64,000 nt of DNA. Origin: Methylosinus sp. LW4. GTDB taxonomy: Bacteria; Pseudomonadota; Alphaproteobacteria; Rhizobiales; Beijerinckiaceae. The position numbers were made by a program, and so were the translations under genes. Shown here piece after piece: positions 50,094 to 59,679 of this stretch (its first letter is position 1; the number at the start of each line of letters is the position of its first letter). Under the pieces are notes generated by a model. The model was not told the origin of the DNA. It made no database searches and saw nothing but the letters and a program-made list of their open reading frames with translations. The stretch spans positions 3,906,024 through 3,970,023 of the forward strand of contig NZ_KB900626.1 of NCBI RefSeq assembly GCF_000379125.1, given 5' to 3'.

Positions 50094-50783
50094 TCAGAGC
50101 AGAGATTCGGTCCAGCGAATGCGGCCGTGGACGCAGAGGCGCTCGGCGTCGGCGCGCTCCAGCCTCTCGGGCTCGTAGCAGGCACGATTGTCGGAGATCA
50201 GCGTGATCGCGCCATCCACATTGCGGCGCACGCGACGGATCAGCGGGCCGTCGTCGAGCGAGACGAGATAGACGGCGTCGCCGATAATGTCGCGCTGCGA
50301 GCGGTCGATCAGCACGATCGCGCCATCCTCTATCGTCGGCCGCATGGAATCGCCGCGCGCGCGCAAAAATTCGAGCGCGTCGATCTCGGTTCCGAGGCGT
50401 CGCAGCAGAGCGCGCGGAAAGGCGATCCGCTCGCCGACGATTTCGCCCTCCGCCGCCGCGCCGATCCGCAGCGGCGGGATTTGCGCCATATCCGGGCCGA
50501 GCGGAATCGCCGGCGGCGCGCCGGCCTCGAATATGGGAGCGCCGCGATCCAGCACCAGCCAGTCGAGCGAGACTCCCGTCACCTCGGCGATGCGGCCGAG
50601 CTTCTCGCCGGACGCTTCGGTCTCGCCATTGAGATAGCGGCTGTAAGTGGAGGAGGTGACGCCCGCGTCCCGCAAAATTCTGGCCGGACCGCCCGCCGCA
50701 TCGACCGCCTGGCCCAATCTCCGGGCGAGGCCGGCTCTGTCGAATACGGGATTTGTTTTCGTTTCCGGCACGCACTCTCTCAT
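50094..50783 (-). CDS. HTH plus S24 peptidase-like transcription repressor
   Basis: This 229-residue protein has an N-terminal XRE-type HTH (ILRDAGVTSSTYSRYLNGETEASGEKL) and a LexA-like S24 domain with the catalytic serine Ser146 in GDSMRPTIEDG. The usual general-base lysine position reads PLIRRVRR, with Arg, so self-cleavage may be lost. Similar genes are prophage or stress repressors. No phage genes are nearby. The start is uncertain: 50783 (ATG) gives a compact N-terminus, and 50852 is the other ATG. Confidence 0.8.
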   Translation of the reverse strand: MRECVPETKTNPVFDRAGLARRLGQAVDAAGGPARILRDAGVTSSTYSRYLNGETEASGEKLGRIAEVTGVSLDWLVLDRGAPIFEAGAPPAIPLGPDMAQIPPLRIGAAAEGEIVGERIAFPRALLRRLGTEIDALEFLRARGDSMRPTIEDGAIVLIDRSQRDIIGDAVYLVSLDDGPLIRRVRRNVDGAITLISDNRACYEPERLERADAERLCVHGRIRWTESLL

Positions 50784-50995
50784 ATTTGCTTGACAGAGAC
50801 GCGCGAATGCGGGACCTTCGGCGCGGGGTTGGTTTCCATTTACGGTTAACATGCCGGATGTGGCGTGTCACCGTGCGGCTTGTTGCGCCCATGATTTGCA
50901 GTTGGAGAGATTTCGTCCGACGCGACGGCTTGCACGACACGGATTCGTCTGGGCGTCGGGATTGTCGCCGCCCTACGGAAACCGGCCGCGCGGCG

Positions 50996-51334
50996 ATGGG
51001 CAACGACAATCGGGCGACGGCGTCGTTGGGCGCTGTGGGGATGGGCGACGCCGGCGATCGACAATTCGCTCTGGCTCTGTCGCTGGCGCGCATGTTGTTG
51101 GCGACGCGCGGGCAATTCGCGCTGGCTTTGCGCGATCTCTCCTTGGCGCGATCGGGATGCGAGCGGCCGAATGGCCGCATGCTGCGCGTCATCGAGCAAA
51201 AGACGGATGATGCGATCTACGCCTTGGGACGGGGCGGGCCGACGATGCTAGAGGAGACGCTGCGGCGCGCGATCGATGACATAGTGAGCGAAGCCGCGCT
51301 CGGAACCGGCGGCGCCCCTTACTTCGCCGATTAG
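50996..51334 (+). CDS. Hypothetical protein, 112 residues
   Basis: A helical protein (QFALALSLARMLLATRGQFALALRDLSLA and LEETLRRAIDDIVSEAAL). The ATG at 50996 is the first one with plausible composition; the frame extends to 50753 with a low-complexity Arg-rich start that I reject. No clear ribosome site. Divergent from the repressor gene. Family unknown. Confidence 0.5.
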   Translation: MGNDNRATASLGAVGMGDAGDRQFALALSLARMLLATRGQFALALRDLSLARSGCERPNGRMLRVIEQKTDDAIYALGRGGPTMLEETLRRAIDDIVSEAALGTGGAPYFAD

Positions 51335-51792
51335 CGTTTTCAGCCGAGGCGGCCGCCCGGTTCGGCGTGGAAAGGCGTCGAAGCGATTCACGGAGAGTTT
51401 CGAGCGACGCGGGGGCCGGTTCGCGGTGCAGCGTGGCGGGTCCGAAAAAGCGCGCCGCGCGCATCTCCGATCTCGTGATCGAGATGTTCGCTCAGACCCA
51501 AGTCGTCATGCGAAAATCAGAGCTTTTGCACGCGCGAAATCTATCTCCGATTTAATTGACCACTCGGGGGGCATGAACCGAGATTCGACCCTCGCCAGAA
51601 ATCCAGACAACTCCCCTTGAAGCAAGCATCACGCGGATCGGAGGCGGCGTCGCCGTCGGGCGATCCTCGGGGAATGAAATTTTGGCGACGACGAGAGTTC
51701 ACGCGCCGCCTGGATTCGAACGGTCGAGCGGCCGCTCATCCTTCCTCGCTCCCCCAGGATTTCTTTGACGAGATGATTTCTCAGAGCAGGGC
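51335..51792. other. Gene-free stretch before the PadR gene
   Basis: About 460 bases with short open frames only. On the - strand a stretch near 51690-51715 resembles a T-loop (GTTCGAATCC) but does not pair as a tRNA arm. Nothing else is supported. Confidence 0.4.
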
Positions 51793-51822
51793 TTGACTCG
51801 ATTGTGATAAGATATATCTTAG
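51793..51822 (+). promoter_or_regulatory. Promoter with palindromic operator for the PadR gene
   Basis: TTGACT (51793-51798) and TATCTT (51815-51820) are spaced 16 bases. A perfect 14-base palindrome, TAAGATATATCTTA (51808-51821), covers the -10. A PadR protein bound there would block RNA polymerase, so autoregulation is likely. Confidence 0.65.
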
Positions 51823-51850
51823 AGCTGTCTAAACGAAAGGAGACACATTT

Positions 51851-52480
51851 ATGAAGCATCATCACAAACATTGGGATCACGGCGGCCATCCGGCTTTCGT
51901 GCTGCGCGCTATGCGGGGCGGCGGGGACGAGCCTTTCGGCCGTGGCGGCCGCGGAATGCGCGGCGCCGGCGGGCGCCATGGCTTCGGTCACGGCGAGGGC
52001 GAGCGTGGCGGCGGCCGCGGGCGGCGGCGCATGTTCGAGGGCGGCGAGCTGCGGCTGGTGATCCTGCTGCTGCTGGAGAGCGAGCCGCGCCATGGCTATG
52101 ACGTCATCCGCGAGATCGAGACGCGCACCGGCGGCGTCTATGCGCCGAGCCCCGGCATCGTCTATCCGACGCTGACCCTGCTCGAGGAGCTGGGACAGGT
52201 GGAGGTCCAGCCGACCGAGGGCGCCAAGAAGCTCTATGCGATCACCGATGCGGGCAAGACCCATCTCGCGGAGAATCGCAAGGAGGCGGAGGCGGCGCTC
52301 TCCCGTTTCGAGGAGCTGCGCGCCCGAAGCGCGGGCGTCGACACGGGGCCGGTGTTCCGCGCCATGGGCAATCTGAAGACCGTGCTGCAGCAGCGCCTCT
52401 CCGGCGCGCCGGACAAGGAGCTGCTGTTTCAGGTCGCCGATCTCATCGACGAGGCGGCGCGCAAGATCGAGCGGCTGTGA
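51851..52480 (+). CDS. PadR-family regulator with His/Gly/Arg-rich N-terminus (YqjI-like)
   Basis: This 209-residue protein has an N-terminal extension of about 60 residues rich in His, Gly and Arg (MKHHHKHWDHGGH start). The PadR winged helix follows (GELRLVILLLLESEPRHGYDVI, then SPGIVYPTLTLLEELGQV). The arrangement is like E. coli YqjI, a nickel-responsive repressor, where the His-rich extension binds metal. Metal sensing here is inference from that. The AAAGGAG site and a palindrome-covered promoter lie just upstream. No metal gene is adjacent. Confidence 0.88.
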   Translation: MKHHHKHWDHGGHPAFVLRAMRGGGDEPFGRGGRGMRGAGGRHGFGHGEGERGGGRGRRRMFEGGELRLVILLLLESEPRHGYDVIREIETRTGGVYAPSPGIVYPTLTLLEELGQVEVQPTEGAKKLYAITDAGKTHLAENRKEAEAALSRFEELRARSAGVDTGPVFRAMGNLKTVLQQRLSGAPDKELLFQVADLIDEAARKIERL

Positions 52481-52520
52481 CGCGACGTGGGTCGAGCGCC
52501 ACGTTGCGGCGAACTCACCC

Positions 52521-52630
52521 CTTCGTCCTGAGGAGGTCCCGAAGGGGCCGTCTCGAAGGATGAGCCGCCGCGCCTCCTGGAGCATCCTTCGAGGCTTTTT
52601 GCGCTCCGCAAAAAGCGCCTCAGGATGAGG
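52521..52630. repeat. Palindromic intergenic repeat between padR and glmS
   Basis: Outer arms CTTCGTCCTGAGGAG and GCCTCAGGATGAGGAG, with inner CTCGAAGGATGAG and CATCCTTCGAGG, and a GCTTTTTGCGCTCCGCAAAAAGC hairpin, form a compound palindrome. The CTTCGTCCTGAGG...TCGAAGGATG type is common in alphaproteobacteria. Genes on either side converge on it. Confidence 0.75.
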
Positions 52631-52642
52631 AGGGCGGGGGCT

Positions 52643-54469
52643 TCACTCCACCGTCACGCTCTTGGCCAGATTGCGCGGCTGGTCCACATCCTTCCCCATG
52701 AACACCGCCACATGATAGGCGAGCAGCTGCACGGGGACGGCGTAGACCAGCGGCGCGAAGGCGCCGCTCATCTCCGGCAGCTCGATGAAGCCGGCGAGTT
52801 CGGCCGCCGCCGCCTCGCGCGCCGCGGCGGAGCCGATGAGAATGAGATGGCCGCCGCGCGCGGCGACCTCCTGCAGATTGGAGACGGTCTTCTCCAGCGT
52901 CGCGTCCGGCGGCGCCAGCACGATCACCGGCATGGCGTAGTCGATCAGCGCGATCGGCCCGTGCTTCAGCTCGCCGGCCGCATAGCCCTCCGCATGAATA
53001 TAGGAGAGCTCCTTGAGCTTCAGCGCGCCTTCCAGCGCCAGTGGATAGGCGCCGCCGCGGCCGAGATAGAGAACGCTGGAGGCGCGCGCCACATCGCGGG
53101 CGACCGGCTCGACCTTCGCCTCGCGGGCGAGGGCCGCGGCCATTTGGCCCGGCGTCGCCGCCAGCTCGCGCACTAGGCGCTTTTCGTCCGCCTCGCTCAG
53201 CACGCCGCGGGCGCGCCCGAGCGCAATGGCGAGGCTGGCGAAAACGGCGAGCTGGCAGGTGAAGGCCTTGGTGGAGGCGACGCCGATCTCGGGACCGGCG
53301 AGCGTCAGCGCGACGGTGTCGCTCTCGCGCGCGATGGTCGAGGTCTCGACATTGACGATGGAGAGAATGTGCTGGCCCTGCGCCTTGGCGTAGCGTAGCG
53401 CGGCGAGCGTGTCGGCCGTCTCGCCCGATTGCGAGACGACGATCATCAGCCCATTCTCGGCGAGCGGCGCCTCGCGATAGCGGAACTCCGAGGCGATATC
53501 GATATCCACCGCGAGCCGCGCATAGCGCTCGATCCAATAGCGCGCGATGAGCCCGGCGTAGAAGGCCGTGCCGCAAGCCGATATTGTGACGCGCGAAAGC
53601 TTCTTGGGATCGAAGGGCAGAGCGAAGGGCAGGCGCACCTCGCCGGCCGAGAGATCGAGATAATGCGAGAGCGTGCGGCCGACGACCTCCGGCTGCTCGT
53701 GAATCTCCTTGGCCATGAAATGGCGGTAATTGCCCTTGTCCACGAGGAAGGAGCCCGCCTGCAAGGGCTGGCGGCGGCGCTCCGCCTCCTTGCCGGCGGC
53801 GTCGTAGAAAGTGATCTTCTCGCGCGTCAGCACGACATGATCGCCCTCCTCGAGATAGGCGATCTGACGCGCGAAAGGCGCGAGCGCCAGAGCGTCGGAG
53901 CCGAGATAGACGCCTTCGTCGCCCCAGCCGGCGGCGAGCGGCGCGCCGCGGCGGGCGCCGATCATGAGATCCTCCTCGCCCTCGAAGAGGAAGGCGAGAG
54001 CGAAAGCGCCATTGAGCCGAGCGAGCGTGGCCGCGACCGCCTCGCGCGGCGCGGCGCCCTTGCTGCGCTCCTCGCCGACGAGATGGGCGACCACTTCCGT
54101 ATCCGTCTCGGTGGCGAAGACATGGCCCTTGCCGGTCAGCTCCTCGCGCAATTCGCGGAAATTCTCGATGATGCCATTATGGACCACGGCGAGCCCGCCG
54201 CTCGTATGCGGATGGGCGTTGGTCTCCGTGGGGCGGCCATGGGTCGCCCAGCGCGTATGGCCTATGCCGCTCGTCCCCTGCAGCGGCGAGGCGGCGAGCT
54301 TCTCCTCGAGATTGCGCAGCTTGCCGCTGGCGCGCAGCCGCGTGAGCTTGCCTTTCTCCAGCGTGGCGATTCCGGCGGAATCATAGCCGCGATATTCGAG
54401 CCGCTTCAGCGCCTCGACGAGAGAGGGCGCGACGGGCTCGCGTCCGAGAATGCCGACGATGCCGCACAT
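52643..54469 (-). CDS. glmS: Glutamine-fructose-6-phosphate aminotransferase
   Basis: It makes glucosamine-6-phosphate for the cell wall. The 608-residue protein starts MCGIVGILG with the nucleophilic Cys2. The glutaminase domain has HTRWATHG and HNGIIENF; two SIS domains follow (ISACGTAFYAG and VVSQSGETADT), and the end NLAKSVTVE is canonical. glmU lies upstream on the same strand, separated by a large unknown gene. Confidence 0.98.
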   Translation of the reverse strand: MCGIVGILGREPVAPSLVEALKRLEYRGYDSAGIATLEKGKLTRLRASGKLRNLEEKLAASPLQGTSGIGHTRWATHGRPTETNAHPHTSGGLAVVHNGIIENFRELREELTGKGHVFATETDTEVVAHLVGEERSKGAAPREAVAATLARLNGAFALAFLFEGEEDLMIGARRGAPLAAGWGDEGVYLGSDALALAPFARQIAYLEEGDHVVLTREKITFYDAAGKEAERRRQPLQAGSFLVDKGNYRHFMAKEIHEQPEVVGRTLSHYLDLSAGEVRLPFALPFDPKKLSRVTISACGTAFYAGLIARYWIERYARLAVDIDIASEFRYREAPLAENGLMIVVSQSGETADTLAALRYAKAQGQHILSIVNVETSTIARESDTVALTLAGPEIGVASTKAFTCQLAVFASLAIALGRARGVLSEADEKRLVRELAATPGQMAAALAREAKVEPVARDVARASSVLYLGRGGAYPLALEGALKLKELSYIHAEGYAAGELKHGPIALIDYAMPVIVLAPPDATLEKTVSNLQEVAARGGHLILIGSAAAREAAAAELAGFIELPEMSGAFAPLVYAVPVQLLAYHVAVFMGKDVDQPRNLAKSVTVE

Positions 54470-54545
54470 GAAAGCTCTCCGAAAACGGTTGGCCCAGCCG
54501 CTTTCGTCATAGCCTGCGGCCCGGCCTTTGACGAGCTTAGCAGTT

Positions 54546-56432
54546 TCACGCGCTCTTCGAGGCGGCGCTCCCGCCCAAAAGCGCGCGTTCTCCGTCTTTT
54601 AGTAAACGAAACCCTTGTCGATAGGCTGTCCCGTCATCGACCACGGCGACGACGCCCACCAATTTTTCTTTTGATTCGATGTCGAAGCGGTCGGGGTCGA
54701 ATGCCGACACGCCGACCGAGACAGGCGGCTTCGTTCGCGCGACGCGCGTGCGCATCACACGCACGATCGCGGTCCATCGTTCGGCTTTCGCTCGTGAACT
54801 CGCAAATCGCGACGCGAAAGCGACGACGCCTTTTGAATGGGCCTCGACCATGGGCTCGACCTTCGGCTTGGGATAGTCGGGCCAGAACGGCGCCAGATGC
54901 TCCACGAGCAGACCGAGGGGCGGGGCCAATTGCCAGCCGAGCGCTTTGGCGTGATGCAGCCGGACATTGGAGAAGAGCGAAGGCAGAGCGGTGAAGCTGG
55001 TCCCGGGCAGAACATCGGCGATGCTGCGCACGACATTGGGCCACCAATGCGCGATCTCGAAAAGCTGCGCCTCGACATTGTTGCGCTCCCGCAGGAAATC
55101 GTTTGGCGCGATGCGCGAGAGCGCCGCGAGCCGTTCGGGATCGAGGATGCGCAAGCCAGCCGCCGCAGCGGCGGCCATAGCGCCTATGTTGATGAGCATG
55201 GCCGCGCCTCTGTCCGGCCGCTCCAGAATCGCGATCGGCAGAGCTTCATCCGCCAGCGCGACGTCGAGCAATGTGTCGGCGATTATGAGGCGGATCAGCC
55301 CGTAATCCGCGCGCGTCGCGAAAAGCGGCGAAGCGGCGCGCGGCACATGGGCGAGAAATTTCGCATTCTCGGCGAGATAGGACGCGTATATGGCGACCCG
55401 CGCGTTCGACGAGGCCCCAGCCAATGTGTCACAGAATGTGTTCATCGGCTCGGCGAAAAATTCGGCGAGCAGCGCCTCCTTGCTCGTCTCGGCGAAAGCG
55501 GCTCGCGCCGTCTCGCGAATTTTGCGCGGCTTCTCTTCCATCAGCGCGCGGCGCGCCGCTCCGTCGCCGATCGGAACGGGAGCGGAGGCGGGGTCGCGGA
55601 AAAAATGCACGCTCCGCAAAGAGGTTCCCGCATAGAGCATGGCTTTGTCGCCGCGCATGACGAGCGTGCGTCGCCCGCCGGATGTCGCCAATGTCCAGGC
55701 GATGCTGTCCGGTCTGGCTTTTTGGCCCACGCCGACATATTGAAACGCCACGCCGTCCCGCGCGCAGGTCGCACGCGCCGCGACATTTAGAGGGTCTTTC
55801 GCGAAGATGGCGTCGGCTCGACGCCGGACAAGATCGGCGCGCGTCTCGCGCAGAGAATTGCGTCGCATCAGAGCGTCGCGCTCGGCGGCGAGGCGATCGG
55901 GCGACAGCGGCCGCATGATCGGAAGGGCGCGCAGCCACGCCGCATGGATCCGCTTCATGTCTTCGAGAGCGAAAAAGCGATGGTCGAGGGGAGCGAAAGA
56001 GTCTCGGAAAAACCGGCCTCCCGACATGACTTCTTCGTTCAGAGCTGCGAGGCGCGCCGGTTCGGCGCTCATGAAAGCGAGAAATTCTTCGAAGACTTGC
56101 AGATGGTCCGACGCGCTCATCGCAGCGAGGCCGCATCGGCAATTCTCGATCGTCTGCCCGGACATGCCGCTGTTGAAGGCGAATTGCCGATGGCCGCCGT
56201 TGTTGACCTGGGCGAGATAATAATCCGAGTGATAGCTCCAGAAGGCTTGCTGCGCGATCTCGCCGGGGACGAGACGGGCTTCGTCCATCGCCCAGTTCAC
56301 GAAAGCGAAAACCGCCTCGACCAGATCTTCTTCCCCGGTCGTGTTTTCGGGAATGAGAATATTTTCAGCGATCAATCCTCGGGGTTCGAGGATTCGACCG
56401 TCATCCATCGGGTCAGATTCGACGCTATTCAT
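54546..56432 (-). CDS. Large protein of unknown function with DUF4375-like N-terminal part
   Basis: This 628-residue soluble protein has near its N-terminus YYLAQVNNGGHRQFAFNSG, the signature of DUF4375/DMP19 proteins, inside about residues 30-150. The remainder is mostly helical with no recognised motif or membrane span. DMP19 is known as a small DNA-mimic protein, but this protein is far larger and the relation covers only that part. It sits between glmU and glmS on the same strand. The ATG at 56432 is chosen; a GTG at 56480 is possible. Confidence 0.7.
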   Translation of the reverse strand: MNSVESDPMDDGRILEPRGLIAENILIPENTTGEEDLVEAVFAFVNWAMDEARLVPGEIAQQAFWSYHSDYYLAQVNNGGHRQFAFNSGMSGQTIENCRCGLAAMSASDHLQVFEEFLAFMSAEPARLAALNEEVMSGGRFFRDSFAPLDHRFFALEDMKRIHAAWLRALPIMRPLSPDRLAAERDALMRRNSLRETRADLVRRRADAIFAKDPLNVAARATCARDGVAFQYVGVGQKARPDSIAWTLATSGGRRTLVMRGDKAMLYAGTSLRSVHFFRDPASAPVPIGDGAARRALMEEKPRKIRETARAAFAETSKEALLAEFFAEPMNTFCDTLAGASSNARVAIYASYLAENAKFLAHVPRAASPLFATRADYGLIRLIIADTLLDVALADEALPIAILERPDRGAAMLINIGAMAAAAAAGLRILDPERLAALSRIAPNDFLRERNNVEAQLFEIAHWWPNVVRSIADVLPGTSFTALPSLFSNVRLHHAKALGWQLAPPLGLLVEHLAPFWPDYPKPKVEPMVEAHSKGVVAFASRFASSRAKAERWTAIVRVMRTRVARTKPPVSVGVSAFDPDRFDIESKEKLVGVVAVVDDGTAYRQGFRLLKDGERALLGGSAASKSA

Positions 56433-56514
56433 GAAAAATCCGGTCGGCGTGCTCGATCTCGAGCATCGGCGCTGGATCACGGTACAACGCTATAGAGCAA
56501 AACTCTACAGCGCT

Positions 56515-57873
56515 CTATTTTTTGTCCTTCTTCGCCTTCTGGACGCGGCGGAAGCTCTCCGCCCAGCCTTGCTTCTCCATCTGGCGGCCGCGGGCGACGG
56601 CGAGGGCGTCCGCCGAGACGTCCTTGGTGACGACCGAACCCGAGCCGACATAGGCGCCGTCGCCGATCGTGACCGGGGCGACCAGCGCCGAATTGGAGCC
56701 GATGAAGGCGTTTTCGCCGATGATGGTGCGATATTTGAAGAAACCGTCGTAATTGCAGGTGATCACGCCGGCGCCGATGTTGGAATGCGCGCCGACGGAA
56801 GCGTCGCCGATATAGGTCAGATGATTGACCTTGGCGCCTTCGCCGATCTCGGCCCCCTTGATCTCGACGAAATTGCCGACCTTGGCCTGCGCCGCGAGCT
56901 TTGCGCCCGGCCGCAGCCGCCCATAGGGGCCGACTGTGGCGCGCTCGCCCACCAGCGCCCCCTCGAGATGGGAATAGGCGTGAATGACCGCGCCATCGGC
57001 GATCTCGACGCCGGGGCCGATGACGACGCCGGGCTCGATCGTCACATCGCGGCCGATCCTCGTGTCATAAGAGAGAAAGACGGTCTGCGGGGCGATCAGC
57101 GTCGCGCCGCCCAGCATGGCCGCGCGGCGGAGCCGCTCCTGGGCGACGGATTCGGCGCGGGCGAGCTGGACGCGGTCGTTGACGCCGAGAACCTCCTCCT
57201 CCGCCGCGACCACGAGCCGCGTCCCCAGCCCGGCCGCGGCGGCGCGGGCGACGATATCGGTGAGATAATATTCTTTCTGCGCATTGGCGGCGTCGATCCC
57301 GTCCAATAGCGCCAGCGCCTTCGCGCCGGAAATGGCCATGAGCCCGGCGTTGCAGAGCCGGCAAGCGCGCTCGGCCGCGCTCGCGTCCTTCTCCTCGCGA
57401 ATGGCGCCGGGGCGCCCTTCGGAGTCGCAGAGTATGCGGCCATAGCCGTGCGGATCGGCGGCCTCGAAGGCGAGCACGGCGACGGCGGCGCCCTCGGCCA
57501 GCGCCGCGCGCAAAGCGGCGATCGTCTCGGCGCGCACCAGCGGCGTATCGGCGAAGAGCACGACGATATCGTCCGCCCCGGCGAAGGCCTCGCGCGCCGC
57601 CAGAACGGCATGGGCGGTGCCGAGCTGCTTCTCCTGAACGAAGATTTGCGCGTCCGGCCGCTGGCGGCGGGCCTCGGCGGCGACATCCTCCTTGCCGGCG
57701 CCGATGACGACGGCGATCTCGTCCAGCGCGGCCGCGGCGGCCAGAACATGGCCGAGCATGGACCGCCCGGCGACCTCATGGAGAACCTTGGGCCGGCGCG
57801 ATTTCATGCGCGTGCCCTCGCCGGCGGCGAGAATTACGGCGAGGGAGCGGCGGTCGGTCGGTCGAGCTTCCAT
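56515..57873 (-). CDS. glmU: Bifunctional UDP-N-acetylglucosamine pyrophosphorylase / glucosamine-1-phosphate acetyltransferase
   Basis: It performs the last two steps to UDP-GlcNAc. The 452-residue protein has the uridyltransferase motif [26 protein letters not shown] at the N-terminus. The left-handed beta-helix acetyltransferase follows, with [26 protein letters not shown] and [10 protein letters not shown]. The ATG at 57873 is chosen; an ATG at 57897 would add 8 residues. The long open frame further upstream on this strand is an artefact of high GC. Confidence 0.97.
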   Translation of the reverse strand: MEARPTDRRSLAVILAAGEGTRMKSRRPKVLHEVAGRSMLGHVLAAAAALDEIAVVIGAGKEDVAAEARRQRPDAQIFVQEKQLGTAHAVLAAREAFAGADDIVVLFADTPLVRAETIAALRAALAEGAAVAVLAFEAADPHGYGRILCDSEGRPGAIREEKDASAAERACRLCNAGLMAISGAKALALLDGIDAANAQKEYYLTDIVARAAAAGLGTRLVVAAEEEVLGVNDRVQLARAESVAQERLRRAAMLGGATLIAPQTVFLSYDTRIGRDVTIEPGVVIGPGVEIADGAVIHAYSHLEGALVGERATVGPYGRLRPGAKLAAQAKVGNFVEIKGAEIGEGAKVNHLTYIGDASVGAHSNIGAGVITCNYDGFFKYRTIIGENAFIGSNSALVAPVTIGDGAYVGSGSVVTKDVSADALAVARGRQMEKQGWAESFRRVQKAKKDKK

Positions 57874-58137
57874 CTTGCTGCGCGGCCTCTGGCTCATGGC
57901 GGGGAGGGGACGGCGGGGCGCGCGCCCGGCTGTTTTCCTCGCGTTCATATTCGTCCTGATCATATGCGTCTTGGCAGATTCGCGGGCGGGGGAGCAAGCG
58001 CAGGCTCGGCGCGAGGTTTCCGCCGCGCAACCAAAAACGAAAGTTTCGTGTTCCGAAGTCCGGGCTTTCAGGTATATCCGATAGACAAGTCCGCCGTTTT
58101 TTCCCGCCCCTTCGTCAGTCACGGGTCCCGGTCCCGC

Positions 58138-59679
58138 ATGTTCGTACGCAGAGACCTGTTGAAAGCCTCCTTGACCGCGCTCGCCGGCGGAATCTCCGGC
58201 GGCCGCGCTTTCGCCCAATCGGCTCCGCCGGCCCCCCCGCCGCCGGCGCCCGCCATTTTCGGCCGGGAAGTGGTGATCGAGCTCGCCCGCGCGCTCGCCA
58301 AGCGCCCTTTCGCCGCCCCCGCGGCGGAGCTGCGCGAGCCTTTCGCCAATCTGAGCTACGAGCAATATGTCGGCATAAAAACCAAGCCGGGCGCGGCCAT
58401 ATGGAGCGGCGAGAATCGCGGCTTCTCGGTCGAGCCGCTGCATAGGGGATTCATCTTCGGCGCGCCGGTCGAGCTCTATGTCGTCGAGGACCGGATCGCC
58501 AAGCGGGTCGCCTATGACCAGGCGAAATTCGACTATGGCGGTCTGAAGGTCGGCGACAAGCTGCCGGATATCGGCTTTTCCGGCTTCCGCATTCTCGCGC
58601 CCCAGGGCGCCGGCGCGCCGGACACGGAGCTGGCGCTGTTCCAGGGCGCGAGCTTCTATCGGGCGCTCGCCCGCGGCCAGACTTTGGGCGTAACCGCCCG
58701 CGGCCTCTCCATCCGCACCGCCGATCCGCGCGGCGAGGAGTTCCCGGTCTTCCGCAGCTTCTGGATCGAGAAGCCGACGCTCGCCGGCAACGCCCTCGTT
58801 ATTCACGCTCTGCTCGACTCGCAGAGCGTCACGGGGGCCTATCTGTTCACGCTGCGGCCGGGCGAGGCGACGATCATCGACGCGGAATTCACGCTGTTCC
58901 CGCGCGTCGCCATCGATCATCTGGGGCTCGGCGGCGCGGCGGCGGCCTCTCTGTTCACGCCGCTCGACCATCGCCGCTCGGATGATCCGCGTCCCTTCGT
59001 CGCCGAGACCAATGGGCTGCAAATGCTCACCGGCAAGGACGAATGGCTGTGGCGCCCGGTCTCCAACCGCGACACGCTGCAAATCTCGGCCTTTGTCGAC
59101 TCCAATCCGAAGGGCTTCGGATTTTTGACGCGCGACCGTGACATAGAGACCTATCAGGACGATATACAGCATTGGGAGCTGCGTCCTTCGCTCTGGGTGG
59201 AGCCGATCGGCGATTGGGGCGAGGGCTCGGTGCAGCTGGTCGAAATCCCCTCCGAATCGGAGGTGAACGCCAATATCGTGGCCTATTGGCGGCCCAAGCA
59301 GCCGCTCGCCGCGGGCAAGGAGGCGACTTTCGCCTATCGGCAGTTCTGGTGCTGGAGCCCGCCGGCGCGTCCGCCTTTCGCGGTCGCCGTCTCGGCTTTC
59401 GGCGGCCGCGCGCCTTCGCCGAAACTGCGCCGCTTTATCGTCCAGTTTGCGGGCGACAATCTGGGCGATCCGCAACGTGTCGCCAATCTGCGGCCCGTCT
59501 TGACGACATCGCCCGGATCGGCGACGAACATTCGCATCTATCCGAATCCGAAGGCGAAGACATGCCGCGTCGTCTTCGACGTCGATCCCGCCGGCGAGAC
59601 CTTTTGCGAGCTGCGCCTCGTCCTCCATTCGGGCGACGAGCCGATCAGCGAAACCTGGCTCTATAGATGGACGGTGTAG
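58138..59679 (+). CDS. opgG: Periplasmic glucan biosynthesis protein OpgG
   Basis: OpgG helps form osmoregulated periplasmic glucans from the chain made by OpgH. The 513-residue protein has a twin-arginine signal ([24 protein letters not shown]), so it is exported folded. Then come [20 protein letters not shown] and the [16 protein letters not shown] segment conserved in the MdoG family. It overlaps opgH by 13 bases. The Tat-type signal resembles OpgD as well, and the function could be either. Confidence 0.92.
   Translation: MFVRRDLLKASLTALAGGISGGRAFAQSAPPAPPPPAPAIFGREVVIELARALAKRPFAAPAAELREPFANLSYEQYVGIKTKPGAAIWSGENRGFSVEPLHRGFIFGAPVELYVVEDRIAKRVAYDQAKFDYGGLKVGDKLPDIGFSGFRILAPQGAGAPDTELALFQGASFYRALARGQTLGVTARGLSIRTADPRGEEFPVFRSFWIEKPTLAGNALVIHALLDSQSVTGAYLFTLRPGEATIIDAEFTLFPRVAIDHLGLGGAAAASLFTPLDHRRSDDPRPFVAETNGLQMLTGKDEWLWRPVSNRDTLQISAFVDSNPKGFGFLTRDRDIETYQDDIQHWELRPSLWVEPIGDWGEGSVQLVEIPSESEVNANIVAYWRPKQPLAAGKEATFAYRQFWCWSPPARPPFAVAVSAFGGRAPSPKLRRFIVQFAGDNLGDPQRVANLRPVLTTSPGSATNIRIYPNPKAKTCRVVFDVDPAGETFCELRLVLHSGDEPISETWLYRWTV

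Noticed and set aside
50753..50995. N-terminal extension of the hypothetical protein at 50996
   Set aside because: The extension is Arg-rich and of random type and overlaps the start region of the divergent repressor.
51685..51725. T-loop-like sequence on the - strand (GTTCGAATCC) with a nearby CCA
   Set aside because: The flanking bases do not form the T-arm stem and no anticodon or D arm is present, so it is not a tRNA.
57900..59628. Upstream extension of glmU on the - strand opposite opgG
   Set aside because: GlmU has its full normal length from 57873; the rest is antisense to opgG.
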